Under the pieces are notes generated by a model. It ran no database searches, had not been told where the DNA came from, and saw only the letters and a program-made list of their open reading frames with translations. A DNA stretch of 64,000 bases from Paenalicyclobacillus mengziensis. GTDB taxonomy: Bacteria; Bacillota; Bacilli; Alicyclobacillales; Alicyclobacillaceae. The stretch's first letter is position 1; each line of letters starts with the position of its first letter. Below are positions 36,197 through 44,057 of the stretch, piece after piece. The stretch spans positions 3,882,001 to 3,946,000 of the forward strand of contig NZ_CP071182.1 of assembly GCF_017298635.1 (NCBI RefSeq). The letters run 5' to 3'. A program made the position numbers and the translations under genes.

Positions 36197-36343
36197 ATGA
36201 AAATGAATGACCAGGACCGCCGACGACGCAGCCGTTATGGACGCATTGTTGCAGCTGTTGTTGTTGTTTTGGCAATCGCATTTATTCTGTTGGAGTTCCA
36301 AGAGTTTGCTCACCTCCGGATTGGTCATTTTTATTGGCGCTAG
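36197..36343 (+). CDS. Single-pass membrane peptide, 48 residues
   Basis: Starts MKMNDQDRRRRSRYGR and then has one helix, IVAAVVVVLAIAFILLEF, ending HLRIGHFYWR. The basic N-terminus predicts the start on the cytoplasmic side. The ribosome site is weak, and the second Met (36203) is an alternative start. It lies between the 39-residue peptide and qoxA and is probably part of the oxidase operon. Unrecognised family. Confidence 0.6.
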   Translation: MKMNDQDRRRRSRYGRIVAAVVVVLAIAFILLEFQEFAHLRIGHFYWR

Positions 36344-36478
36344 TATTCAGTCGTCATGTCAATACCAAATGAGCAACTAAGTCGTTTTTTGACAAGTGCA
36401 AAGGCATACCGACGCCATAGTTCAGCACCAATCTTGTTGTCTAGTTTGGTTGAAGTAAAAGGAGTGTGCCGCAACCTC

Positions 36479-37360
36479 ATGAACAAACTTGTTTGCACCA
36501 AGTGGCGAGCGTTCGCTCTTCTTTGTGTTGTCCCGTTTATGACATCGGGATGTGGGGAGCGCATCCTTGTGCTAAATCCTGCCGGGCCGGTGGCTCAAGT
36601 CGAACAGCGTCTCATTTACCTCACGATTGTCTTGGTGCTTATCGTGGTCGTTCCGGTTATCATCCTGCTTGCTGTGATTGTGTCGAGGTACCGAGATAAA
36701 CCGGATAACAAGGCTCCTTACACGCCGGAGTGGTCCGAAAGCAAAGTGCTCGAAATTGTATGGTGGGGGATTCCCATCGTCATCATTGGCATCATCGGCA
36801 CTCTCACCGTTCGCGACACGTTCCGGCTTGTCAAGCCTGCAACGGCCGCAAGCCCGCTGACCATTCAGGTCACGTCACTGGACTGGAAGTGGTTGTTTCA
36901 ATATCCAGATCAGAAAATCGCCACCGTAAACTACTGTGAAATCCCAACAAACCGGCCCGTCCAATTCGTTCTCGCGAGTGACGCACCGATTAATTCCTTT
37001 TGGGTACCACAATTGGGTGGTCAGGAGTACACCATGCCAGGTATGGCAATGCGTCTTTGGCTACAAGCCGACAAGCCTGGCGTGTACTTTGGGCATGGAG
37101 CGAATTTCTCAGGTAAAGGTTATGCCCATATGAGCTTCAATGTGATTGCCACGTCATCCAGTGGTTTCGATGCATGGACGAAAAAGGTTCGTTCGACTGC
37201 ACCACCCTTAACCAAGACTGGATACAAGAACCTGACAACCAAGCAGGCTGTCATGGGGAAGCAGGAATTCTCGTCTTACCCGCCAGGAATGTTCGAGTCA
37301 GATATCCGCATGAATGGCGGAATGTACATGAAGAAACCAATCACAAAAGGTACGGATTGA
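36479..37360 (+). CDS. qoxA: Quinol oxidase subunit II (aa3-600 type)
   Basis: 293-residue lipoprotein-type subunit. I use the ATG at 36479, which opens a signal peptide with lipobox FMTSGC; AAGGAG is 14 nt upstream, rather far. Two helices follow (LIYLTIVLVLIVVVPVIILLAVIV and VLEIVWWGIPIVIIGIIGTLTV). The cupredoxin domain has WKWLFQYPDQKIATVNYCEIP and SFWVPQLGGQEYTMPGM. In place of the CuA ligands it reads YFGHGANFSGKGYAHMSF, as in quinol oxidases, so electrons come from quinol rather than cytochrome c. The frame is open from 36356 without support. Confidence 0.9.
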   Translation: MNKLVCTKWRAFALLCVVPFMTSGCGERILVLNPAGPVAQVEQRLIYLTIVLVLIVVVPVIILLAVIVSRYRDKPDNKAPYTPEWSESKVLEIVWWGIPIVIIGIIGTLTVRDTFRLVKPATAASPLTIQVTSLDWKWLFQYPDQKIATVNYCEIPTNRPVQFVLASDAPINSFWVPQLGGQEYTMPGMAMRLWLQADKPGVYFGHGANFSGKGYAHMSFNVIATSSSGFDAWTKKVRSTAPPLTKTGYKNLTTKQAVMGKQEFSSYPPGMFESDIRMNGGMYMKKPITKGTD

Positions 37361-37438
37361 CGGCGAAACAACTCTAACGTGCAATGCTGACGTGCCACCT
37401 ATAAAGACGAAAACGATTGGAATGAAAGAGGGAGCCCG

Positions 37439-39472
37439 ATGCCTGCAGCCGTATCAAACTTTGCCACACATTTCTTTGTACTCGGCGATCCGTTGATTTA
37501 TGGGGCCGACGCCTCCATTCTTCTTGTGAGTGTAGCTATCCTTTTCGTCCTCACCTACTTCAAGAAGTGGGGTTGGCTTTGGAGAGAGTGGTTAACCACT
37601 GTTGACCATAAAAAAATTGGCATCATGTACATGATTGCTGCACTCCTCATGATGTTCCGAGGCGGCGTGGATGCGATTCTAATGCGTACCCAACTCATTT
37701 GGCCGGGTATGCACTTTCTCCAAGCTGAGCACTACAATGAAATCTTTACCACTCACGGAACCATTATGATTCTGTTCATGGCAATGCCGTTCATCTTTGC
37801 GATGTTCAACATCGCAGTGCCACTACAAATTGGGGCTCGTGATGTCGCATTTCCGTACTTGAATGCCATCAGTTTTTGGCTCTTTTTCTTTGGGGCCATG
37901 CTGCTAAACCTCTCGTTTGTGATTGGTGGGTCACCCGACGCTGGTTGGACGAGCTATCCGCCACTGGCAGGACCAGAGTATTCGCTCGGCCCGGGAGAGA
38001 ACTTCTACTTGCTCGCCTTACAAATCGCAGGGATTGGAAGTATGGGCACAGGAATCAATTTCTTTGTAACCATACTGAAGATGCGGGCCCCTGGGATGAC
38101 GATGATGCGCGTGCCACTGTTCACTTGGTCCGTACTGGCAGCATCCATTCTGGTTATCCTCGCGTTCCCGGCCTTAACCGCGGCACTCGCCTTGTTATTG
38201 TTTGACAGACTTGTAGGGACACACTTTTTTACAATGCTCGCAGGTGGGAACCCGATGATGTTCGTCAATCTATTTTGGATTTGGGGGCATCCGGAAGTAT
38301 ACATCGTGGTACTGCCCGCATTTGGCGTGTTCTCCGAAGTGGTAGCAACATTTTCGCGTAAACGGGCTTTCGGTTACGCCTCAATGGTCGCTTCCATGCT
38401 GACTATCTGCTTGATTAGTTATCTAGTTTGGGCTCATCATTTCTTCACCATGGGAGCTGGGCCCGGCGTCAACAGTTTCTTCGCACTGGCCACAATGATT
38501 ATCGGGATACCAACTGGGGTGAAGGTGTTCAACTGGCTCTTTACCATGTACCGAGGTCGGATTCGCGTAACCACACCGATGCTGTGGGCCATTGGGTTCA
38601 TTCCAACGTTTGTCATCGGTGGTGCAACCGGCGTCATGTTATCCGTCGCACCGGCTGATTACCAGTACCATAACAGCTATTTCCTAATTGCACATTTTCA
38701 CCAAGTGCTGATTGGTGGGACTGTGTTCGGGATGATTGCAGGAATGTACTACTGGTGGCCAAAGATGTTCGGACACATTTTGAATGAACGGATCGCCAGG
38801 CATGCGTTCTGGTGGTTTAACATCGGATTTTACGTATGCTTCATGCCACAGTACATCGTGGGATTGATGGGTATGACCCGACGAATCTACGTTTATCCCG
38901 CGAACATGGGATGGAACACACTCAACCTCGTGTCCACGATTGGTGCTTACATGATGGGGATTGGGTTCATTTTGATTGTCGTTGACGTTGTCTACAGCGC
39001 ATTTTACGGGGAGCGTGACGTGACAGGAGACCCGTGGGATGGACGCACGTTGGAATGGTCTCTGCCATCACCGCCCCCACACTACAACTTCGCCCGCATT
39101 CCTATTGTGACTGGGCGAGACGCCTGGTGGATGATGAAAGAAGCTCGCCGTGGTGACACATCAGACGTGTCGCAAAAGCCGGAAGGGGACACGGGAGTGA
39201 CCGGATCGAAGTCGAATGCACCACAAACCTTGTGGCAATCTGGGCCGCTTCGTCCGATTCACATGCCAAACAATTCCGGGCGTCCGTTCGTGTTGTCAGT
39301 CTGCTTCTTTATCTTCGGATTTGGACTGACATTCGAGTGGTACTGGATGGCCATCATTGGTTTCATTGGGATTCTGACCAGTCTCGTACTGAGATCGTTT
39401 GAACTGAACACGTCCCATCACATCCCAGTAGAAGAGATTGAGAAAATTGAAGCTGCATATGGGAGGTCATAA
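37439..39472 (+). CDS. qoxB: Quinol oxidase subunit I (haem-copper oxidase)
   Basis: Catalytic, proton-pumping subunit of 677 residues with about 14-15 helices. Motifs are TTHGTIMILFMAMPF (low-spin haem ligand), WIWGHPEVYIVVLPAFGVFSE (CuB His and cross-linked Tyr), WAHHFFTMG (CuB His pair) and IAHFHQVLIGGTVFG (haem ligands). DHKKIGIMYMIAALLM is the usual N-terminal signature. The C-terminal tail has the extra helices typical of Qox/Cyo. It is preceded by AGAGGGAG and lies 78 nt after qoxA. Confidence 0.96.
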   Translation: MPAAVSNFATHFFVLGDPLIYGADASILLVSVAILFVLTYFKKWGWLWREWLTTVDHKKIGIMYMIAALLMMFRGGVDAILMRTQLIWPGMHFLQAEHYNEIFTTHGTIMILFMAMPFIFAMFNIAVPLQIGARDVAFPYLNAISFWLFFFGAMLLNLSFVIGGSPDAGWTSYPPLAGPEYSLGPGENFYLLALQIAGIGSMGTGINFFVTILKMRAPGMTMMRVPLFTWSVLAASILVILAFPALTAALALLLFDRLVGTHFFTMLAGGNPMMFVNLFWIWGHPEVYIVVLPAFGVFSEVVATFSRKRAFGYASMVASMLTICLISYLVWAHHFFTMGAGPGVNSFFALATMIIGIPTGVKVFNWLFTMYRGRIRVTTPMLWAIGFIPTFVIGGATGVMLSVAPADYQYHNSYFLIAHFHQVLIGGTVFGMIAGMYYWWPKMFGHILNERIARHAFWWFNIGFYVCFMPQYIVGLMGMTRRIYVYPANMGWNTLNLVSTIGAYMMGIGFILIVVDVVYSAFYGERDVTGDPWDGRTLEWSLPSPPPHYNFARIPIVTGRDAWWMMKEARRGDTSDVSQKPEGDTGVTGSKSNAPQTLWQSGPLRPIHMPNNSGRPFVLSVCFFIFGFGLTFEWYWMAIIGFIGILTSLVLRSFELNTSHHIPVEEIEKIEAAYGRS

Positions 39473-39474
39473 CA

Positions 39475-40104
39475 ATGACGGTTGCAGAACATCATCTGCA
39501 CGAGTGGGAGGAAGACCGAGACCTCCCACTTGAGTACTCCACCGAAGAAGGCGGACTGAAGATATTCGGTTTTTGGATATTCCTGGTCACCGATATGCTG
39601 TTGTTTGCCTGTGTGTTCTCTACATATGCGGTCCTGTTTCACCATACAAACTTGGGACCCACTCCTACAGGCATCTTTGATGTAAGAGGGTTCACGGCAG
39701 AAACGCTCATTCTGCTTACCAGCAGTTTTACATCTGGTCTGGGGACACTTGCAATGCGACGTGGCAACAAAGGGGCTTTAGTCGGCTGGATAATCGTTAC
39801 GATGATTCTCGGCATCTCATTTCTGAGCCTTGAAATCAGCGAGTTCGTTACTGACGTGCAAAACGGAGCGACCATGCAACGCAGTGCCTTCTTGTCCGCC
39901 TTCTTCACTCTGGTCGGCATGCACGGATGCCATGTGACGTTCGGAACGTTTTGGATGCTCGCAGTACTTATTCAGGTCGCAATCCACGGAATCAACACAG
40001 TCACTGCGCCGAAGGTTTTTATTGTCGGTATATATTGGCATTTCCTGGACGTCGTCTGGGTATTCATCTTCACAGTCGTGTATCTAGTTGGAGAACTCGG
40101 GTAG
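39475..40104 (+). CDS. qoxC: Quinol oxidase subunit III
   Basis: 209-residue, five-helix subunit III. LKIFGFWIFLVTDMLLFACVFSTYAVLF is the conserved first block, and MHGCHVTFGTFWMLAVLIQ plus WHFLDVVWVFIFTVVYLVGELG the last. It starts 3 nt after the qoxB stop, with GGGAGG overlapping the end of qoxB, so the two are translationally linked. Confidence 0.94.
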   Translation: MTVAEHHLHEWEEDRDLPLEYSTEEGGLKIFGFWIFLVTDMLLFACVFSTYAVLFHHTNLGPTPTGIFDVRGFTAETLILLTSSFTSGLGTLAMRRGNKGALVGWIIVTMILGISFLSLEISEFVTDVQNGATMQRSAFLSAFFTLVGMHGCHVTFGTFWMLAVLIQVAIHGINTVTAPKVFIVGIYWHFLDVVWVFIFTVVYLVGELG

Positions 40105-40163
40105 TCCCGTCATTCTCCAATGAGATATGGACAACACTTTTCATACATGAAGGAGGATCTCAG

Positions 40164-40499
40164 GTGTCTACTGCGGAAGAGCGGGTACGTCATCCCGAGC
40201 CATCTCACCACCAACATGGTGTTGGCGTGCCGCTAATTGGGTTTGTTCTATCCATTGTTCTCACACTCATTGCCCTCTGGGCCGTGATGAACCATGTCAT
40301 GACAAATGCACGCCTCGTGTCCCTAATTATGGTGTTGGCTGTCATTCAGATAGGTATCCAGCTGTTTTTCTTTATGCATGTCACCGAGAGCAAGGGAAGG
40401 CCGTGGCACATATGGCTCCTCGGACTAGGTTTCGCTATGGTATTCGCGGTGGCTGCGGGGTCTCTGTGGATTATGACATTCGGAGCGGAATCTTACTAA
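40164..40499 (+). CDS. qoxD: Quinol oxidase subunit IV
   Basis: 111-residue, three-helix subunit of the CyoD/QoxD family. The GTG at 40164 has AAGGAGG 7 nt upstream. Helices cover about IGFVLSIVLTLIALWAVM, LVSLIMVLAVIQIGIQLFFF and WLLGLGFAMVFAVAAGSLWIM, with the conserved FFFMHV. It is the last gene of the oxidase operon, followed by a strong terminator. Confidence 0.9.
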   Translation: MSTAEERVRHPEPSHHQHGVGVPLIGFVLSIVLTLIALWAVMNHVMTNARLVSLIMVLAVIQIGIQLFFFMHVTESKGRPWHIWLLGLGFAMVFAVAAGSLWIMTFGAESY

Positions 40500-40520
40500 C
40501 TCCGCGTCCCCGGAAAATAA

Positions 40521-40562
40521 AAGGCTGCCCTTGAGGTATTCATACAAGGGCAGCCTTTTTTT
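40521..40562 (+). terminator. Bidirectional terminator between qoxD and the usp gene
   Basis: 13-bp perfect stem AAGGCTGCCCTTG (40521-40533) with CAAGGGCAGCCTT (40545-40557), then a run of T. An A-run before the stem makes it usable on the minus strand too. Confidence 0.93.
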
Positions 40563-40635
40563 ATCCCAACCGTGTGCGACGTAGGATACTCTAGAACAAA
40601 GCGGGAAATACTTCAACGTCTCATCACACGCCCCG

Positions 40636-41067
40636 CTACTTGACAACGAGGACTGGCACCGTTGAACGGTGTAAAACCCGGTAACTAACACTGCCAAGCA
40701 GAAACCTATCGACGGCACCGCGACCGCGATTCCCCATAAATATGACGTCCGCCTCCTGTTTTTCTGCAGTGTCACAGATGGTCCATGCTGGATCTCCAAT
40801 GATGACCGTGAACTGAACACGGTCGTTACAGTCGGCAAACAGTTCTTCACGTGCTTCCCGTTCAATATCGTCTGCGTGTGCATTGTCCCGAGCCGCCTCG
40901 CCAGGCATCATCGACCAGTAAGGATACACGGCGTCCGGCAGAATTTCCGGAATCACATACAACATCAGCAATTTTGCGTCCGACCACTTTGACATCCATT
41001 CGGCCGCCAACTTACCTGCTTTTTTGGCGATTTCCGACCCATCTGTAGCGTACACGAAAGTCCTCAT
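40636..41067 (-). CDS. Universal stress protein, UspA family
   Basis: 143-residue single-domain Usp. RTFVYATDGSEIAKKAGKLAAEWM is the N-terminal strand and helix. FMGNRGRGAVDRFLLGSVSYRVLHRSTVPVLVV is the ATP-binding G2xG9xG(S/T) motif, so it belongs to the nucleotide-binding class. It is divergent from the 41257 operon and shares its upstream region with a CRP/FNR-like site, in keeping with anaerobic or stress control. Confidence 0.92.
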   Translation of the reverse strand: MRTFVYATDGSEIAKKAGKLAAEWMSKWSDAKLLMLYVIPEILPDAVYPYWSMMPGEAARDNAHADDIEREAREELFADCNDRVQFTVIIGDPAWTICDTAEKQEADVIFMGNRGRGAVDRFLLGSVSYRVLHRSTVPVLVVK

Positions 41068-41178
41068 AAGTCTCCCTCCTTAGCGGCAAACCGGAGATCC
41101 TGCTCTTCTTTAGCTTACTTGACTAGAAACAAGCTACCAAGGCAAGAATGTACCGTTACAACCCGACTAGTGACGGAG

Positions 41179-41222
41179 CGTGATCTGGCGCACACATCTC
41201 CAGCTAAAATTTGGTGTATGCT
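41179..41222 (+). promoter_or_regulatory. CRP/FNR-like class II promoter
   Basis: CGTGA-TCTGGC-GCACA (41179-41194) matches 8 of 10 positions of TGTGA-N6-TCACA. A -10-like TATGCT lies at 41217-41222, 33 bp from the site centre. The leader to the GTG at 41257 would be about 29 nt. Weaker than the other two sites in the window but with the same geometry. Confidence 0.55.
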
Positions 41223-41256
41223 GTTTACGAAAAACCGATGAAAGGAACGATTCGCA

Positions 41257-41487
41257 GTGAAAGTACTTCTCTTGCCACGTGTGTTGCTGAATCCTATCTC
41301 GCTTCCTGGAATGGGAAAGAGTATCGATCTGCCAGAGATGTCCGCGACAGAAAATCAGGAGATTCGTAGTGCGTTTGCCCAAGGGGAACTATATGTCGAG
41401 TTTGACGATAAACCCGGTGTCACACACAAAGTTTCAAATGTCTGGGCAAATCCACACTCCAGTCAGGCAACGCTGTTTATCCGCTAG
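41257..41487 (+). CDS. Hypothetical protein, 76 residues
   Basis: Starts at a GTG with AAAGGA 10 nt upstream: MKVLLLPRVLLNPISLPGMGKSIDLPEMSATENQEIRSAF, then a beta-rich end (GELYVEFDDKPGVTHKVSNVWANPHSSQATLFIR). No signal peptide, cysteine or recognised motif. It is the first gene of the unit that continues with the second NnrS-like gene and has a CRP/FNR-like site upstream, so a role in the same response is inferred. Confidence 0.6.
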   Translation: MKVLLLPRVLLNPISLPGMGKSIDLPEMSATENQEIRSAFAQGELYVEFDDKPGVTHKVSNVWANPHSSQATLFIR

Positions 41488-41580
41488 ACCCATGTTTGGG
41501 TTTTTGCTCGCTGTTCTTCTCTGTACACTGCTTGAATGCTCACGCGTGCCGGATTCACCGCGAAGGAGGCTCAACCCACC

Positions 41581-42852
41581 ATGGCAGAAACATCCACAAA
41601 GAAACATCTGTCCGTTACGGTCTTCTACTTGCTCACGGCGATGGGAATCGGTTGGCCTGCCTTCGCCGCTACCGGTCATTTACTACCCCTGTGGCGATCC
41701 GGTGACACACTTGCCCCCTTATCTCTGGCTGTCATTCATACGCTGATTCTTGGCTCAATGCTGACGATAGCCTTCGGTGTACTCTACCAAATCGTGCCGA
41801 TTGCCTTTCAGGCTCCTCCTGTGGCGCGACACGTTCTTTGGTGGCACTTGCCTATTCACTTAGCCTCTGTTGCACTCATGATTGCCGGGTTTTTATTGAG
41901 TGACTTCGTCGACGTTGGCATCGGCGGCACCATCGTCTTGATGGCCACTGGTACCTATTTCTACTTCATCCTGAAGAGCTACCGCAAAGCTCGCAACCGA
42001 ACGGTGGTCCACCGGTCACTCATCATTCCGTTTGCTTCACTGTTTCTCGTGGTTGCGCTCGGAATCTTCCAAGCCCTGTGGCCACAGTCTGTCACGCCTG
42101 AGGTTTTGTTCTCACACATGCTCGTTGGCGGTCTTCTGTTCTGGGGCGGCTTGGTTTTGGTCATCTCCTACAAACTCATACCGATGTTTGTACTTAGCCA
42201 CGGGTACAAGGCGTCGCTAACCCGGACGGCAGGGTTTTACTTTCCTGGCGTGGGGCTGTGGATTGTCGCGGTTTGGTTGCCGAAGCAAGCTTTTACGCCG
42301 GTTTACATGGCCATCACGATTCTTATATTGTTTGGCCTCGTCAGTTTTGTCATGGATGTCATCGCAATTCTGCGAGCGCGAAAGCGAAAACGCATCGTGG
42401 CACCGCTTTATGATGCGCTGTTTGCTACTTTAATCATTGTCGTCACACAACTGTGGCTGATTGGCGTGCTGTGGACTGACGATGGCAAGGGCGTCATCTT
42501 GCCGATATACCTGTTTGTCATGCTTGGTCTCGTCCCCCTCATGTTCGCGTACATGCAAAAAATTGTGCCTTTTCTTTGGTTCGAGTACCGGTTTAGTAAA
42601 CGACCGGAACGCAAAACAGCACCGCTCATTGATGATATGGTGCCGAAAGTCCCTGCGCAGACGGGTTTCATCGTCTATTGCACGGGTGCAATTGTTGGGG
42701 CCGCCAGTATTGCAGTTGGAACCTCTGCTTTGACATGGATTGTGCTTGATTGGTTCAGCGCATTTCTGCTCACAGCGGGTAGTTTTGTCCTGTTCTTAGC
42801 CCTGCAGCACGTTCTCACCATTGGTGGGCGCAGACCGGATGATGATGAATGA
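41581..42852 (+). CDS. NnrS / haem-copper oxidase subunit I-like membrane protein (paralogue 2)
   Basis: 423 residues, about 12 helices, starting at the ATG at 41581 (AAGGAGG 11 nt upstream). It shares three blocks with the protein at 33654-34958: HTLILGSMLTIAFGVLYQIVPIAF, FSHMLVGGLLFWGGLVLVISYKLIPMFVLSHGYK, and FAYMQKIVPFLWFEYRFSKRPERKTAPLIDDM. The shared His residues are candidate haem ligands. Function is unknown; NnrS relatives act in nitric-oxide metabolism. The stop codon is followed directly by an 18-bp repeat array and then by the CGCGG gene. Confidence 0.75.
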   Translation: MAETSTKKHLSVTVFYLLTAMGIGWPAFAATGHLLPLWRSGDTLAPLSLAVIHTLILGSMLTIAFGVLYQIVPIAFQAPPVARHVLWWHLPIHLASVALMIAGFLLSDFVDVGIGGTIVLMATGTYFYFILKSYRKARNRTVVHRSLIIPFASLFLVVALGIFQALWPQSVTPEVLFSHMLVGGLLFWGGLVLVISYKLIPMFVLSHGYKASLTRTAGFYFPGVGLWIVAVWLPKQAFTPVYMAITILILFGLVSFVMDVIAILRARKRKRIVAPLYDALFATLIIVVTQLWLIGVLWTDDGKGVILPIYLFVMLGLVPLMFAYMQKIVPFLWFEYRFSKRPERKTAPLIDDMVPKVPAQTGFIVYCTGAIVGAASIAVGTSALTWIVLDWFSAFLLTAGSFVLFLALQHVLTIGGRRPDDDE

Positions 42853-42867
42853 ACTGCCGCAGCGCAA

Positions 42868-42957
42868 ATGAACGGCCACAGCGCAATGAACGGCCACAGC
42901 GCAATGAACGGCCACAGCGCAATGAACGGCCACAGCGCAATGAACGGCCACAGCGCA
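42868..42957. repeat. Tandem repeat, 5 copies of an 18-bp unit
   Basis: Five identical copies of ATGAACGGCCACAGCGCA, preceded by a degenerate copy (ATGAACTGCCGCAGCGCA, from about 42848) that overlaps the end of the NnrS-like gene. Each unit is a multiple of three and would read MNGHSA, but no ribosome site precedes it. Confidence 0.97.
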
Positions 42958-42980
42958 AATGACGCTAAGGAGGAATCATC

Positions 42981-43247
42981 ATGGGAAACTGGTCAGCAAA
43001 CCTCGAAACAGAAGAATACGCCGCTGATAGAGGTCTCATTTTACAAGATGCAGTCGAAGCAATTCTGGAAACTACCCCTGGGCACTTTGTCAATCTTGCT
43101 GTGTCTGAAGCGCACGGACATCCTGATTCGTACCTCATACCCTATCTACAGGAACGATTCGGGGCCGCGGTCCGCATTCAGTTCATTGATCAGTGCGGCT
43201 GTGGGGGTTATGTTTACCGAGTGTTTCGCCCTGTCCCTACTGAGTGA
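42981..43247 (+). CDS. CGCGG-motif small protein (resembles a putative radical-SAM-modified RiPP family)
   Basis: 88 residues with a strong ribosome site (AAGGAGG, 7 nt before ATG). It reads MGNWSANLETEEYAADRGL, then a helix with DAVEAILETTPGHFVNLAV, an HGHPDSYL segment and, near the C-terminus, IDQCGCGGYVYRVFRP. The Cys-Gly-Cys-Gly-Gly core together with the NWSANLE start matches what I recall of the CGCGG family, described mainly from haloarchaea as putative radical-SAM-modified peptides. No maturase gene is adjacent here. It follows the NnrS-like gene on the same strand. A metal- or thiol-binding role for the CxC pair is the alternative. Confidence 0.8.
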   Translation: MGNWSANLETEEYAADRGLILQDAVEAILETTPGHFVNLAVSEAHGHPDSYLIPYLQERFGAAVRIQFIDQCGCGGYVYRVFRPVPTE

Positions 43248-43341
43248 ATGATTGCGTAGAAGCACGGTGACCTCTCGAAGCACTGCGTAGAATCGCGGTG
43301 AGGAAGTTGACCTCTGTGGAGGAGCCGGCGGATTTAGGAAC

Positions 43342-43384
43342 TGTGACGTATGTCACGACCTCCGTCGCCGGGTAAGAGTACAGT
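43342..43384 (+). promoter_or_regulatory. CRP/FNR-type class II promoter of the DUF2249 operon
   Basis: TGTGA-CGTATG-TCACG (43342-43357) matches 9 of 10 positions of the CRP/FNR consensus. TACAGT at 43379-43384 lies 32 bp from the site centre, the class II distance. The predicted leader to the ATG at 43435 is about 44 nt. Confidence 0.75.
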
Positions 43385-43434
43385 CAGGATATGAACGAAA
43401 TGTCTCTTATTCCATCTAACGGAGGGAAAACACA

Positions 43435-43677
43435 ATGTCGACAACCTTCAATGCAACAGTAAATGCAACTGAGTATCCACCTCACCTGAAACACAAGGTC
43501 ATCTTTGAGACCTTTGACGGCCTGAAAGCTGGCGAATCCATGTTGCTCGTGAACGACCACGATCCAAAGCCGCTCCACTACCAATTCGAACTTGAACGAG
43601 CGGGTATGTACGAATGGGAGTATATCGAACAAGGACCAGAGTGGTTCCGCATCCGCATCGGTCGCGTTGGGGCGTGA
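43435..43677 (+). CDS. DUF2249 domain protein
   Basis: 80-residue protein made of a single DUF2249 domain: PHLKHKVIFETFDGLKAGESMLLVNDHDPKPLHYQFE, then GMYEWEYIEQGPEWFRIRIGRV. GGAGGG lies 8 nt before the ATG. The family is often found with hemerythrin, Fe-S and denitrification genes, which fits this island. It is the first gene of a three-gene unit with a CRP/FNR-type promoter. Confidence 0.88.
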   Translation: MSTTFNATVNATEYPPHLKHKVIFETFDGLKAGESMLLVNDHDPKPLHYQFELERAGMYEWEYIEQGPEWFRIRIGRVGA

Positions 43678-44057
43678 CACAATCCCGAATCGAGTGGCTT
43701 CCAGTTGGCCACATCACGCATGGTTACCGGAGGGTATTCATTGTGAGGAATGGGAGCACGATTACAAACGTCGTGGTCCTTGCCCCGATGCCATATGAGG
43801 TCGTCTTTCAGGTTCAGCAGAGTGCAAACAGTGAACGAATTTCGGACCCTTCACTGTGGTGGGGATTATCCACTGTTATAGAATTGATAGATAACGGGAC
43901 ACTTGACCTGGCTCGAAATCCAGACCTTGCAGATGATGGATACCTCTTATACCGGCCAGCATTTCGCGGCCCAGACACCCTCATCCCTGAGCAGCTGTAC
44001 AAAACAGCCTTGGGAGACGGTCACCTCACTTGGTCTGTGGAAACGAAGGTGAAATAA
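43674..44057 (+). CDS. Hypothetical protein coupled to DUF2249
   Basis: 127 residues from a GTG that overlaps the DUF2249 stop codon (GTGA). It has IEWLPVGHITHGYRRVFIVRNGSTITNVVVLAPMPYEVVFQV, then WWGLSTVIELIDNGTLDLARNPDLADDGYLLYRPAF. No membrane segment, cysteine or known motif is seen. The tight coupling suggests the product works with the DUF2249 protein. A frame open from 43614 overlaps DUF2249 and is less likely. Confidence 0.65.
   Translation: MTQSRIEWLPVGHITHGYRRVFIVRNGSTITNVVVLAPMPYEVVFQVQQSANSERISDPSLWWGLSTVIELIDNGTLDLARNPDLADDGYLLYRPAFRGPDTLIPEQLYKTALGDGHLTWSVETKVK

Noticed and set aside
42868..43251. 127-codon frame starting with MNGHSA repeats
   Set aside because: No ribosome site, and it overlaps the well-supported CGCGG gene in another phase.
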